From positions 496,001 to 560,000 of the forward strand of contig MZZL01000399.1 in NCBI GenBank assembly GCA_002749535.1: a DNA stretch of 64,000 nucleotides, in the 5' to 3' direction. How positions within the stretch are numbered: position 1 is the stretch's first letter; each line of letters opens with the position of its first letter. This stretch comes from Apophysomyces variabilis (Eukaryota > Mucoromycota > Mucoromycetes > Mucorales > Mucoraceae). Positions 46,231 through 57,958 of this stretch are shown in pieces. A model generated the notes under the pieces. That model was given only the letters and a program-made list of their open reading frames with translations. It searched no databases and was not told the origin of the DNA. A program made the position numbers and the translations under genes.

Positions 46231-48099
46231 ATGGAAACCTTCCCCTTAGAGATTCTGGAAACGATCGATAACTATCTATCGGACTATGACCTTTGCGTTT
46301 GTCTTTTGACCTGCAAGGCCTGGTATGAAGCATTGTGCCCATTGTTTTATCACACAGTGAGGGTGAGCCATCGATGGAGGGAGTTTTACGATGCACTGAA
46401 TGCATCCAGTACAACTCCACGGCCTATAGGTCATTTGATCAGAAGACTATACTTTCGACGCTGCATGGGCCAACCTGTCCTTTCTTTCCTTCAAGATCTA
46501 AGGCAGCTTTGCCCGCATCTGGAATCATTATCAATTGACCGCAGTAGCTTCTGGCGAGATAAAAAAGAGGAGGATGGCGAAGAAAAAGGAGTAGCGGTCG
46601 GCCACCCTGAGCTTTTTCTATCAGCTGGATCCTTTCTGGGTCAATTTGAGACGGGATCAATGCTTCGAAGCCTGACATTGGATTTGGACGAAGTGATGGT
46701 GAACTGCCTTCCCGTATTGTGCCATGTGAGTCAGCTCTCCTCGCTCCGCTTGAAAGGCTTGGGGGAGTTTCGTCTGGAAGATCTATCAAGTATCCATGCT
46801 TACTGTCCGCAACTCAAATTTCTCTCCGTTGGAAAAAAGGTGACTTTATCCGTGCCATCGGATGAACTTGGCCAAGCGCTTGTTGAATCTAAATATGTCT
46901 GCAACAGGATGAAGGTTTTAGAATTAGACTATTGCCATCCGTGGGCTGAACCCGTCATTTGGCTGAACTACTTTGCCAAAGCGTACCCCAACCTAGTACG
47001 CCTGCATCTACGCGAGACACGCACCAAGACCCTCCACAGGCTCAATATGGTGTCGTTCCATGTCACTGACTGGGACGTGCACGAAGCCATCCTAAGGCTG
47101 AGGATAGCCTGTCCTCTCTTGAAATCCGTTGAGATGATTGGCGTTTTTTGGTGCCACAGAATATTAAAGCCTCTCTTCCTTGATTCGGTAGAAGCGTTCA
47201 CCACAGCCGTCAGGCAACTTACTCTGAATTATAACCCATACTTTACTAAAGAACTGTACGAAGGCCTTTCTAGCTGCCCATGGCATGCCCTCCGCTCCCT
47301 TACGATCTATTCTTGTGACGAAAACAAACCTCTCTCTCTACCCCAGATCTTCTCTCCGCTCAACGCCTTGAATCTCGAGGAGTTAACTCTTGGCGGCGAG
47401 GGAACAGATCCAGATATTCGAGTACCGGTCTACTTGGATGAAGTCTTACACCACTGTCAGCACCTCAAGGTACTTCGCGTGGACAACAGCCGTCTGCTGG
47501 CTGCCAAAGCCGGAAAGCAGCCCCATCCTCGTCTTCAATCGCTCATTTTATACAACGTAACCTTTACGGATTGGTTGTTCGACTGTATTGCCAGACAATG
47601 CCAAAATCTTCGGTATCTATCGCTGATCGAATGCCTGGATGACACAGAGATGGAAAGTCAAGCATTCGACATCTATCTTCCCTACAGTCAACTCGAGGCC
47701 GCGGATTTGCAGCAATTGGTTATGCGTAAACAACGGCAGCATGCTTTTCCCGTTTATCATAACGCATCTCTCTTTGAGATATCGCAAGCGACCCATGACG
47801 AATGGGTCCAAGTCGATACCACAGGGCTATTGACAAAGCATTCGTTCCCCAACAGACATATCCCCCCACAGTCTCTCATGCATTACCAATCGGGAAGTTT
47901 TCACTTGCTGAATGATGAAACAATCAAAATCCTGAAAGGATTAAAGGCCAAAAGGATAAAGCGTTTGCTCACTCGGATAAAAGCAGACACAAAGTACTGG
48001 GAGGAGAAGCTAGAGCAAGGCTATGTCACCCTTACTTGCAAATCTATCAACAAGCTTTACATTAATGGAAGGCTAATTTCGCTGCCTTGTCGTTACTAA
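46231..48099 (+). CDS. F-box protein with leucine-rich C-terminal part (622 aa)
   Basis: Probable substrate receptor of an SCF ubiquitin ligase. Intronless. The F-box lies at residues 1-45: METFPLEILETIDNYLSDYD, then CKAWYEALCPLFYHTV. The rest is a series of leucine-rich segments with no strict repeat (LESLSIDRSSFW, LSSLRLKGLGEF, LEELTLGGEGTD, LRYLSLIECLD), like many LRR-type F-box proteins in Mucoromycota. The ATG at 46231 is chosen because upstream in-frame codons lack an ATG. Substrate unknown. Confidence 0.85.
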   Translation: METFPLEILETIDNYLSDYDLCVCLLTCKAWYEALCPLFYHTVRVSHRWREFYDALNASSTTPRPIGHLIRRLYFRRCMGQPVLSFLQDLRQLCPHLESLSIDRSSFWRDKKEEDGEEKGVAVGHPELFLSAGSFLGQFETGSMLRSLTLDLDEVMVNCLPVLCHVSQLSSLRLKGLGEFRLEDLSSIHAYCPQLKFLSVGKKVTLSVPSDELGQALVESKYVCNRMKVLELDYCHPWAEPVIWLNYFAKAYPNLVRLHLRETRTKTLHRLNMVSFHVTDWDVHEAILRLRIACPLLKSVEMIGVFWCHRILKPLFLDSVEAFTTAVRQLTLNYNPYFTKELYEGLSSCPWHALRSLTIYSCDENKPLSLPQIFSPLNALNLEELTLGGEGTDPDIRVPVYLDEVLHHCQHLKVLRVDNSRLLAAKAGKQPHPRLQSLILYNVTFTDWLFDCIARQCQNLRYLSLIECLDDTEMESQAFDIYLPYSQLEAADLQQLVMRKQRQHAFPVYHNASLFEISQATHDEWVQVDTTGLLTKHSFPNRHIPPQSLMHYQSGSFHLLNDETIKILKGLKAKRIKRLLTRIKADTKYWEEKLEQGYVTLTCKSINKLYINGRLISLPCRY

Positions 48100-48522
48100 A
48101 GAGGGATCCAATATTTTCGTTTTGAGATATCAATGCACACATCAGGTCCCCTTAGATAGTCATCCCATTTAAAAACAAAAACTGAAAGAAAGCGACGCAA
48201 GTAACGCATGTACATTACACCATGTTGAATATATTAAGATAAACGTTTTCGTGTATTAGATCGTACTCTTAGGAATCTCGCGAGATTCCCAAAAAGCAAC
48301 AACCATAACCTAAAAGCCAGATTAACTGTGTTTAATGCACAGGAAACAGTTTATTCACGCAATGATATTATCCTATTCAAAAGGCGAACAAACAGAAGTA
48401 GCGGGGAAAAGGTTCATGGTTTCTTTCCTACGAAAGAAACGAAAAGGAGTATGCGCTTTCGCACAAATAAAAACAGCAAAGAGCGATAGTCCCTTGTTCA
48501 AGAACAGCTCTGTTTCGTTTCT
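48100..48522. other. Convergent spacer F-box to SRP19
   Basis: Both genes end here. A palindromic CTCGCGAGA-like element lies near 48278. No gene seen. Confidence 0.4.
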
Positions 48523-49394
48523 TTAGCCACGAACATATTTCACTTTTTGTTTCCTTGGCTTGCTGGGAATGGCCGGTTGCGAGGAGCTGGCATTCATCTC
48601 CGCTAGCGTAGGTAAACCTTGGGCCTTGCGATGTTCATCGGCAATCGCCTCCACCTCGGCTAAGGAAGTTATGGGAGAAACGATGTTCTTTGGGAGTTCA
48701 CTTTCTTTCTGGATGGCTGGCAAGCGCTCAGCAATTTGATAATACAACTGAATACCTGTTTTGTTATAAAATCGTTGTGTTGTTGAGTACGTCAATCGAG
48801 GCATCTTTTCAGACTAAAACTCACGTGTGGTGACATTCGGATTCACAAAAAACCGATCGCGCTTCAGTTGAACTTTGACACGACCGGGATTTGCCCAATC
48901 GCGTGGATGACATTTGCCTTCGTAGACCACGGACAGACCTAGCTTTTGCACAGCCAAGGCCATGAAATAAGCATGGGGTTTCTCAACGGCTTTCTCCTTG
49001 ATAATTCGGCGGCCTTCCTTCACTGTTTTCGCAGCATCAATGTAACAAGGATAGACACAGACCCATCTTTTTTTTCATGATATACAATGAGTTTGCGATC
49101 TAATACAAGAAAAAAGAATAGGATAACTCACTCTTTGTATTCCGAAGGGTCTAATCGCTGAACACCTTGTGGTGTCGTCGCGACGGCGATCGGGCGACTG
49201 GCCGTTTGAGCAGCAGCAGCGGCTGGCTGTTGCATGGATTTCATGAGGTTCTGAATATCGTTGAAATTAGGGACGGATGATGACGACGACGATGTGGAGG
49301 CCTCGGTAGGCAAAGGGAAATCCATATTATCAATATCATCATCTAAGAAGACTGGATTCTTTTGTGTTTCTTTAAGCTTCTGAAGCATCGACAT
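48523..49394 (-). CDS. SEC65: Signal recognition particle 19-kDa subunit (Sec65)
   Basis: SRP19 binds the SRP RNA and lets SRP54 join. Exons 49132-49394, 48825-49066, 48523-48755; 738 nt, 245 aa. A Ser/Ala/Gln-rich N-terminal extension (about 85 residues) precedes the core WVCVYPCYIDAAKTVKEGRR, then KPHAYFMALAVQKLGLSVVY, HPRDWANPGRVKVQL and NPNVTTRIQLYYQIAERLP. The basic tail (KPRKQKVKYVRG) is typical. The first ATG (49394) is taken as start; a second follows two codons later. Confidence 0.93.
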
Positions 49395-49574
49395 GGTGGA
49401 GGTGATAAGTTGGTCCAAAAAGAGCGCCGGTCACGAAGAGCAGAAAACAAAAACGGGAGCGGAGAGTACAGCTTCCCAAAACGATACGTTCATTAAACGC
49501 ATCTGTGTATCTTCTCTTTTTTGCTTTTCTTTTTTTTTCCAAGCTATTGGCCTTGTATATATAGAAGACATAGT

Positions 49575-50986
49575 ATGGTTTCCGGAGCCATGAACAAGAC
49601 AGCAGGAACCCTTCGAAGTCAAACGCTCATGATTGGCAAGACGGGATCTTCCGTCGTGTCATACCAGGTTCGATCCTTGGAACTAAAGAGGCGCTGCGGA
49701 CTCACATGTCATTTTCTCTTTTCGAAGGAAGAAGATGCTCAATGTCCTGTCTGTAAAAGCGACAAGTACCTCACACCTAATCTGAAACTTCTTGTATCGC
49801 CATGCTTCCATAAAATGTCAGTTTTAATTGTTTGTCTATCGATGGAAAGGATACCATGCTGAAACGTAACGCCTTGTCTATGTTAGGTGTGAATCGTGCA
49901 TTGACCGATTGTTCAGCACGGGTCCAGCACCATGTCCAATATGTCAGAGGGTGTTGCGAAAAAACCAATTCATGTCACAGATATTTGAGGATCTGACAGT
50001 TGAAAAAGAAGTTTTGGTCCGAAAAAGTGTTGCTAAAGTGTTTAATAAGCGACCAGAAGACTTTCCAAGTCTTCGACTCTATAACGATTATCTGGAGAAA
50101 GTGGAGGAGATCAGTTAAGCCATACTTCGAGGTTGTGAGTCATGTCGCTAAACCAAGATGTTTTCGCTTTAAAACCGTTTAGCATTCAATCTTGTTAATG
50201 AGGTCGATGTAGCAGAAACGAAAGCTCGGATAGCTGCCTATGAAATGGAGAACAAAGAGAGTATTGCCGAAAATCAAGCACGGATGGTAATTCATCGGGC
50301 GGATGAAAGAACGATAGTGACACTTTTCTTGATTAAACTAGGCCAACGAGCAACGCTATAAAAACTTTCAAGAAGAGCTTGAAAAGCAGCAAAGAGAACA
50401 GAAAAGAGAGCAATATTTACAGCAATTGGAAGAAGAACGGCGACAAAGAGAACATGAAAAGGCAGAAATTATTAAAGAGCTGGTATACTTATTCCCGTTT
50501 GGTCCATGCAGAAAAGGATTTTTGGAAACTAATATATTATACAAAGGCTACGTCCAACAAATCTGCTCAAGCAGTGCTTGCCACTCGTCAGACGGTAGCA
50601 CTCAAACGTTCATCTGCATTACGTCAACAGTCAGAAACGAGTTCGCCATCACCGAGAATAGCTATGCCATCATGGATCACAGCTGCTATGGATACAGACA
50701 CAGAGATGCGAGAGGCAGAAGCTCGGAATTTCGATCCGTACGCTTTGCAATATGAGTATACCACTGGATTCACTGTTCTGGATGCATATGTTGATCCGTA
50801 TGTCGAGAAACCAAAACGATCAATTATAAAGTATTATACTGATACACGGTTTTGATTAGAGCGACGGACTATTTACACAACAACAAACAGGCCAGGGCCG
50901 GAGGATTTGCAGCCAAGTTTGCTCATACTCGCGCGTTGACGGAGGCGTTTACTGGGGTTCTATGTCAGCCGGTAGAACATGCGTAG
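49575..50986 (+). CDS. TFB3: CDK-activating kinase assembly factor MAT1/Tfb3
   Basis: RING-finger subunit of TFIIH that assembles the CDK7-cyclin H kinase. Exons 49575-49667, 49728-49816, 49887-50113, 50183-50286, 50342-50482, 50547-50797, 50860-50986; 1032 nt, 343 aa. [28 protein letters not shown], then [16 protein letters not shown]1 helical core [20 protein letters not shown], and a long Glu/Gln/Arg coiled coil (about 160-215). C-terminal [14 protein letters not shown], then [20 protein letters not shown]. The first intron (49668-49727, donor GTTCGA) is 60 nt with no stop, so retention would only add 20 residues; it could be exonic. Confidence 0.93.
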
Positions 50987-51271
50987 TTAATCCAGAGTGT
51001 GTATACAGGTTTTCTTTTCTGGAAAGGTAACAAAAGAAAAAAGGTATTAAACATAGCGGTTACAATGATTACAAATAAGGAAGGGCAAAAACAAGAAGAG
51101 AGAAAGAAACTGTACAAAATGGAATCCGGTCAAAAGGGTCTAAATGAGTAGAAACGAGAGGAGGGTATCAACCTTGAATGACGCAACTTAACCTGTATTT
51201 CATTCCAAGATATGAAAGATAAAACCGGGTTGGGAAGACACGTATGCTTTTCAACTGAGGAAAATTGTGAT
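50987..51271. other. Convergent spacer TFB3 to WWE-like gene
   Basis: No gene seen; A/G-rich. Confidence 0.4.
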
Positions 51272-51664
51272 CTATAACATTCCCTGTTCTATTAAAACTT
51301 CGGATCTTTCTGGCTTTATTTTTCTTTGCTTGTCTTTGACTTTTTTTTTCTTTTCTGCTTTACCTTTGATGTCCACATATATACCTTTTTAGAATAGAGA
51401 AAACGTGAGTTTGAAAAAGCATATGACGGAATGGCAGTTTTTAAGTTATTGTTGGATCTTACCTCCTAGAGTGAATGCTTGTTCAATCTTGTGGTGATTA
51501 TCGCCTTGAAATGGCGTCCACTTATTGTCACGAAAAAAGAGCCAGGTGACTTCCTGTGGGTGATCACTTATAGGTTCCTGCGAATATTTCGCGGTGTCGT
51601 GATTGTTCCTGCCAGGTTGGAATGGTTGTAGAAGCGAGGGTTCATTAAGTTGGCGATGATTCAT
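51272..51664 (-). CDS. Small WWE/DDHD-N-like protein (104 aa)
   Basis: Exons 51463-51664 and 51272-51384 join in frame (315 nt). The central part, EVTWLFFRDNKWTPF through HHKIEQAFTLGGVYVDI, has the Trp/aromatic pattern of the WWE-type fold that opens DDHD phospholipases (W-x-F...W-x-PF...IE-x-AF). Here no lipase domain follows: after a Lys-rich segment (KGKAEKKKKVKDKQRKIK) the protein stops. It is either a stand-alone binding module or a truncated lipase. No membrane segment or signal peptide. Domain call is by pattern only. Confidence 0.6.
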
Positions 51665-53446
51665 GCTGAGCTAAGTAAAGGTAAACGAAAAACGAAAGAA
51701 CTAGAGAAAATGAAAAAGAAGGGAGAGAGAGAAAGGGAAGGAGAGGTGGGAGACTTTGTGTTGCACACGAAATCACGCAAAATCTTTTACTTCTATCAGG
51801 TCTGGTTCTTTTTTTCTTTTTTTTTTTGCATGAATAGCTATCAACAACTTCGGGAATGAACGTACGTTTTCTCACTCTCTCTTATTTCGTATGAAAAATA
51901 ACAAGAACCAACAATCCCATTCTCGAGAACCGTGGACAATTTATCTGTCTATGAACGATTATTATGTAAGATCGGCAACGTGGCGCTAGACTAGCATAAG
52001 CTATCGAATAGCGCAGAGCTATTGAAGGCATAATGTATCAGGTCGTCAGGAATCTAACTTGGAAAAACCAAGCTTCTCCGGCTGATCCAATTGGTACGAT
52101 TGTTCGTTTCATGTGAGATAGACTCAATCACGATCGATTTCGACGTCCCAAATTTTACCTGTCACCGACAAAGAGAGAGAGAAAGACAGAGAGAAAGTGT
52201 ATAAGAACGGATGTACTCAAGACCTTGTGATACCCAACTCAAAAATAAATCACCCATTTTAACTTTCCTCGGCTTAGAATGTATTGATAGAATGGGGAAA
52301 TGACATCCTGAAGACAATATCTGCCAAAGCCCCATTCTCCCCATTTTCTAATATATTTCCGTCAAGCTAATAGAATCAGAAAGAGGATTCAAACGGGCAA
52401 AAGACAGAAACAGTAAAAACTATAACTGTATACATAAGCAAGATTTTGCTGTTTCAGACCTTGTCAGATGGTCTCTCATTTTTTAAGCTTCTCTCTTTCA
52501 TGCGCAAGTGTTACTTAGGTACTGCCAAATAAAGAATAGAGACAAACATGATACTCCTCAAGCAGTAGACCAGTCAATAGAAGGCGGATGACGTGTAAGG
52601 AAACTGCAATAAACCTTTTTCTAGGTCAAAACAACAAAATTTGAACGTAATGTTTGCATTCAAATTTTCCCACTTTCCGCTGCACAACGATATCTTCTTG
52701 CAGCGGGAACAAGAACTTATTCCGCCTGGATAAGTTGAGCATTCTCTTCTTCCTCTGATCGTCTCATTATTCCAACTTTTTCAAAATTATTTCTATGTAA
52801 AACTGTGAAGTTGCGCAACAAGTTTGGTTGCATATATTGGTTTCCGTAGCTAGGACTTCACTATGGTTCGTATTATGTCTGGTGCCTGACAAAGGGGTTA
52901 AGCAAAGGCTATAGGCATAGACTAATTGAAAGTTTATTGTAACTGCTTCAGGGCTGCAGTTAAAATAAAGATAACATCTTCAAGATTTCATAGAAAATCA
53001 ATGTAGAGCCAGCTCCAGTGGCATTTCTGATTGGGGAGTTTTGCCACTGCTTTGCCACACACATGTTATCATGCAGTAAGGGTATTCATCCATGTCAGAA
53101 ACCGATCACCGATAAGCAGCTCATACATATTTGCTTAACGGCTATTCAAATAGTGTACTAAGACAAGACGTACGTTTAGTCGTTCTTTCTTTTCTACAAT
53201 ATGCTGTTTCTGCTTTTTGATAGGTTCATGCTGCGGAAGTAAGCAAGAGAAAGAGAAGAAAAACAAAGAAGTAGACTTTGAAAAAGTGAACCACTTAAGC
53301 GCCGATTTTTTCATGACCGCTCCAATCACCGCCATGGTTTCAGCCACCTTACTGGCTAAATTAAAGAAAACTTTTTAAGCCTAAACGAGTTCTTTCCCTC
53401 TTCTTTTCTGCTCCTCCACCCCCTTCTTTTCTTCTCCTGAACGATA
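51665..53446. other. 1.8-kb spacer upstream of ARB1
   Basis: No gene recognised. A GA-repeat (about 52167-52196) and T-rich stretches are present. Short frames have no recognisable product. The last 100 bp are pyrimidine-rich (CTCTTC repeats), a promoter feature of highly expressed fungal genes. Confidence 0.45.
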
Positions 53447-55381
53447 ATGAGCGGCATCTCGGCATCTAAGGCTAAACGTCTTGCGGCTAAAGCTGCAAAA
53501 GCCGAAGCAAAGGGTATTAAGAGCGCTAAGAGCTCGGCCAAGAGTACCCCTATCCCTTCCAACAACACCTCCGTCGAGGATCTGAATCTCGACAAGATGA
53601 AGATCAAAGTCGATCGTACCGCAACTGGTGTTTATACTTCGCAAGAGCGAAGCCGAGATATCAAAATTGAATCTTACTCTCTCAACTACCACGGTCGTGT
53701 GTTGATCGACAATGCCACCATTGAACTTAACTTTGGTCGACGTTACGGTCTCATCGGTGCCAACGGTTCCGGCAAATCTACCTTCTTGGCCTCCCTTGCC
53801 GAGAGAGATATCGAGATCCCGGATCACATTGATGTATGGAACCAAAAAAATTGATGCTGCTTATCAGATATGCTAACAAAATATATGTAGACGTACCTTT
53901 TGAACCAAGAAGCTGAGCCTTCCGATATGAACGCTGTTGACGCTGTTATTGATCATGCTCAAAAGGAAGTTGCCCGTCTGGAGAAGCAAGTCGAGGAAAT
54001 CCTTAGTCAGGAAGACGGAGCAGATAACCCCTTATTGGATGATATCTACGAGCGTATCGAGGGTATGGATCCTGCTACCTTTGAAGCAAGAGCCTGTTCT
54101 CTTCTTGCTGGTCTTGGTTTCACCTCCCAACAGATGCTCAAGAAGACCAAGGACATGTCTGGTGGTTGGCGTATGAGAGTAGCCCTTGCCCGTGCTCTTT
54201 TCGTCAGACCCACCCTCTTGCTTTTGGATGAACCTACCAACCATTTGGATCTTGAAGCCTGTGTGTGGTTGGAAGAATATCTGAAGACCTACAACCGTAT
54301 CTTGGTGATTGTGTCCCACTCGCAAGATTTCTTGAACGGTGTCTGTACCAACATGATGCACTTGAACCACAAACGCAAGTTGATCTACTATGGTGGTAAC
54401 TACGACATGTTTGTTAAGATCAAGGAAGAAAACGAGATCAACCAAGCCAAGGCCTACGAAAAGCAGCAAGAAGAAATTGCCCATATCAAGAAGTTCATCG
54501 CTTCCGCTGGTACCTACGCTAACTTGGTGCGTCAGGCCAAGTCCAAGCAGAAGATTATCGATAAGATGGAGGCCGCTGGTCTTGTGGAGAAGGTTGAAAA
54601 GCCCCATGCTTTCAAGTTCTCTTTCACCGATGTTGCCAAGCTTCCCCCGCCTGTGCTTGCTTTCCAAGAAGTCACTTTCTCATACAGTGGTGATATTGAC
54701 AAGGCATTGTACAAGGATATCGAATTGGGTGTGGATATGGACTCCCGTGTTGCCTTGGTCGGTCCCAACGGTGCTGGTAAATCTACCTTGCTCAAGTTGA
54801 TGAGTGGTGAGCTTGTCCCCACCAATGGTCGTGTGCAACGCCACACTGCTTTGAAGCTCGGCAAGTACAGTCAGCACTCTGCTGATCAGCTCGATATGGA
54901 CCTCTCTCCTATCGATTACATGAAGAAAAAGTTCCCTCAGGAAAGCACTGAGACCGACTTCTGGCGTAGACAAATCGGTAAGTCGCTTTTGGTGGAACAA
55001 AAATGAGGAACTATACAGGTAATTGACCTATGTGGACTTTGTTTAGGTCGCTATGGTTTGACTGGTGCTCACCAAACTTCGCCCATTGAGCATCTTTCGG
55101 ACGGTTTGAAGTCTCGTCTTGTTTTTGCTGAATTGGCTGTCATGCGTCCTCATATCATTCTTCTTGACGAACCTACTAACCATTTGGATATGGAGTCTAT
55201 CGATTCGTTAGCTGAGGCGATTAACGAGTTCTCCGGTGGTGTCGTTCTTGTTTCTCACGACTTCCGATTGATTTCGCAAGTCGCCAAGCAGATCTGGCGT
55301 TGTGAGAATGGTCATGTCATGCCTTTCGAAGGTTCTATTGCCGAATACAAGGAATCTTTGAGAAAGAATGTCAAGTTGTAA
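53447..55381 (+). CDS. ARB1: ABC-F ATPase Arb1 (ABCF2)
   Basis: Soluble twin-ATPase acting in 40S/60S ribosome biogenesis and export. Exons 53447-53833, 53891-54977, 55047-55381; 1809 nt, 602 aa. A Lys/Ala-rich N-terminus (AKRLAAKAAKAEAKG) precedes NBD1: Walker A GANGSGKST (about residue 104), signature MSGGWRMRVALA, Walker B LLLLDEPTNHLD. The linker helices carry HIKKFIASAGTYANLVRQAK. NBD2 has GPNGAGKST (about residue 420), a modified signature LSDGLKSRL, and IILLDEPTNHLD. No membrane segments. Codon use is strongly biased to C-ending codons, suggesting high expression. Confidence 0.97.
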
Positions 55382-56282
55382 AACCAAGATAACCCATCGA
55401 AAAAGAGAAAAAGACATTTAGAGATCACGGGCTAGACCTCTTGCTTTTTTAATAGTTTTTTTTTTCCGAGTTCATTTATCTGCTCGTTATAGAATCACAC
55501 CCTCTCGCTTGTACATCCCTCTGATTTTTTTATTAAAAAAAAAAGAATTGTTCTTTTTTTGTTGAAGGAAATAAGTATTCTTGATGTTTTTGATCGTCGT
55601 TGTTATAGAGATTGACATTGTCAAGCGACGCTTTCTATAGCAATGGTGGAGGATGACAATGGTGGACCCATGTTGGCTCTTCCCTGGGATTGGTTTCTGC
55701 GAGTCGACGAGGGTACCAACCAAGTATGCTGGGCCTTACTAATTGCACGTCAAGACTGATCTATCGAAAAAGTTTCTCCAGGATAGGGCAATAGAGCTTC
55801 ATCGCTTATGTCAGCCTCGGTAATGCCCTGAAGACATAACTATGATGCTCTAGGAATAATAAATTCAAAAGCACGATTATGCGTAAGACGCCGTCTAAGG
55901 AATCTATATGGAGCGCGCCGTAATAATGTGTTTATATGGGCAAAATATTCGCCGACTCGCATCCCATCCATATTCGTTCGCCTAACGAAGGACTACGACC
56001 ATCCTTGATTTTGATTCGCTATTCTTCTTTCATCTATATCTGGTCTCTCATTTATCAACCATCGTATGTACATAAAGAGAATTTTTTATATGACACAAAT
56101 GATATATCATCGTTTCTTTACCATGACTAGCGCTCGGAATTTGACCCGGCCCAGTTTTGACCCGCCCGGTTAAGGCCCGCCCATTTCAAGCCCTAACCAT
56201 GACAGAAATTGGCCGCTTCACGGTGCCTGAAGCATTATCCTATCTTCACTAGTTTATCTCGCCGAAAAATCTCCGTACGTTA
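55382..56282. other. ARB1 3' flank and non-coding DNA
   Basis: T- and A-runs just after ARB1 fit its 3' UTR. Near 56130-56200 a CCCGCCC-rich stretch (GACCCGGCCC, GACCCGCCCGG, AGGCCCGCCC) marks the left side of the retroelement sequence. Confidence 0.5.
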
Positions 56283-56683
56283 TTGGGTGGCCAACTACTT
56301 CCTTGTCCCCGATGCCACATAGGATACACTAGTCGTAACCATGCAATCCTATGCCTCAATGCCCATCAACGTCTGGGAATTCGACCCACTATTGCCGATC
56401 CTATCTCGGAAACATTAAACAGACTTCCCAAGTCCCCGCCTCGCAAAGCCTCCCAACAACGATATTGGACACAACTTTGGCCCAAACTGGATATGCTCCT
56501 ATTAGAACTGGACATTCTTACACATCCCGATGGCGATTTCTCTTCTTTGAGTGATAGACCTCTACCTCCGCATCAGGACTTTCTTGCCTGGTTATCCTCT
56601 CCAAATTCCCTTCTTCCCCAGAATACATCCACTGCAGTTTAGACCCCCCATAAGATCTTATTTTATTTTATTTTATTTTTTTT
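56283..56683 (+). mobile_element. Non-LTR (LINE-like) retrotransposon 3' end, copy A
   Basis: The 119-aa frame 56283-56642 resembles the C-terminus of a LINE reverse transcriptase: a zinc-knuckle-like CPRCHIGYTSRNHAILC followed by NAHQRLGIRPTIADPISETL and WTQLWPKLDMLLLELDIL. The stop is followed by a short 3' tail and a TTTTA repeat running into the assembly gap. No RT catalytic domain is visible, so it is a 5'-truncated copy or part of a longer one. Family call is by resemblance. Confidence 0.6.
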
Positions 56684-57274
56684 NNNNNNNNNNNNNNNNN
56701 NNNNNNNNNNNNNNNNNNNNNNNNNNNNNNNNNNNNNNNNNNNNNNNNNNNNNNNNNNNNNNNNNNNNNNNNNNNNNNNNNNNNNNNNNNNNNNNNNNNN
56801 NNNNNNNNNNNNNNNNNNNNNNNNNNNNNNNNNNNNNNNNNNNNNNNNNNNNNNNNNNNNNNNNNNNNNNNNNNNNNNNNNNNNNNNNNNNNNNNNNNNN
56901 NNNNNNNNNNNNNNNNNNNNNNNNNNNNNNNNNNNNNNNNNNNNNNNNNNNNNNNNNNNNNNNNNNNNNNNNNNNNNNNNNNNNNNNNNNNNNNNNNNNN
57001 NNNNNNNNNNNNNNNNNNNNNNNNNNNNNNNNNNNNNNNNNNNNNNNNNNNNNNNNNNNNNNNNNNNNNNNNNNNNNNNNNNNNNNNNNNNNNNNNNNNN
57101 NNNNNNNNNNNNNNNNNNNNNNNNNNNNNNNNNNNNNNNNNNNNNNNNNNNNNNNNNNNNNNNNNNNNNNNNNNNNNNNNNNNNNNNNNNNNNNNNNNNN
57201 NNNNNNNNNNNNNNNNNNNNNNNNNNNNNNNNNNNNNNNNNNNNNNNNNNNNNNNNNNNNNNNNNNNNNNNNNN
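56684..57274. other. Assembly gap (591 N)
   Basis: Unresolved bases. The flanks on both sides are copies of the same sequence, so size and even existence of the gap are uncertain. Open frames spanning it are meaningless. Confidence 0.98.
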
Positions 57275-57436
57275 ACATCCCGATGGCGATTTCTCTTCTT
57301 TGAGTGATAGACCTCTACCTCCGCTTCAGGACTTTCTTGCCTGGTTATCCTCTCCAAATTCCCTTCTTCCCCAGAATACATCCACTGCAGTTTAGACCCC
57401 CCATAAGATCTTATTTTATTTTTTATTTTTTGCTTC
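57275..57436 (+). mobile_element. Second copy of the LINE-like 3' end
   Basis: Starts at the first base after the gap with ACATCCCGATGGCGATTTCT and matches 56522-56680 almost base for base (CATCAGG versus CTTCAGG is one difference), including the stop, CCCCCCATAAGATC and TTTTA tail. It encodes the last about 40 residues of the same frame. Confidence 0.85.
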
Positions 57437-57956
57437 TTTCTTTCTTCGTCGGTCCCAGCACTGCGTTTCTTTCTACAATAATTCTACCATATTTCCCATG
57501 GATCTCCCTGAACTCCCTCCTCTTTTGTTCCCTTAAACGTTTCCCCTTCTACCTTTTTTTCCTGGTGCCGTGACAGGTTTTTTTCATATCTCTCTTCTTG
57601 ATGGATCGGACGAGAGCGGACATATTGCAAGAGACAGCGCTCAATTTTCGTCGTTAAATAAATTCAAAGTTTCATCCGTACGTTATTGCGTGTCACAATT
57701 TTTTTTTTGGGTATTGCTGCTATCAAGTGGATCCATTTCCATCTGCCGTTGCACCTGTCAACACAACATCCCCCGTGATTACATCCTCTACCACATCTCC
57801 ACTTTATCCCTCTCTGCAAGTCCCCACATCACACATTTATTCCACTTAATTGACAACACCATCTCAAAGGCTAGGACTGCAATATCCAGTACAAATAAAA
57901 TCGATGTTGGATCGTATCTTTTTTTTTTAATTTTTACGACATTTCTTTGTTGAGAC
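57437..57956. other. Spacer between LINE tail and Tc1 relic
   Basis: Pyrimidine-rich, with no recognised gene. No convincing terminal inverted repeat for the adjacent transposon was found by eye. Confidence 0.4.
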
Positions 57957-57958
57957 AC

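Noticed and set aside
49660..49685. GGTTCGATCC resembling a tRNA B box
   Set aside because: It lies in the TFB3 gene, with no A box or cloverleaf upstream.
50798..50859. TFB3 ending at 50855 with a 29-nt intron alternative
   Set aside because: A GTATGT donor at 50798 gives a normal 62-nt intron and restores the conserved MAT1 C-terminus.
56551..57381. Long open frames of about 200-250 codons on both strands
   Set aside because: They consist almost wholly of N bases in the assembly gap.
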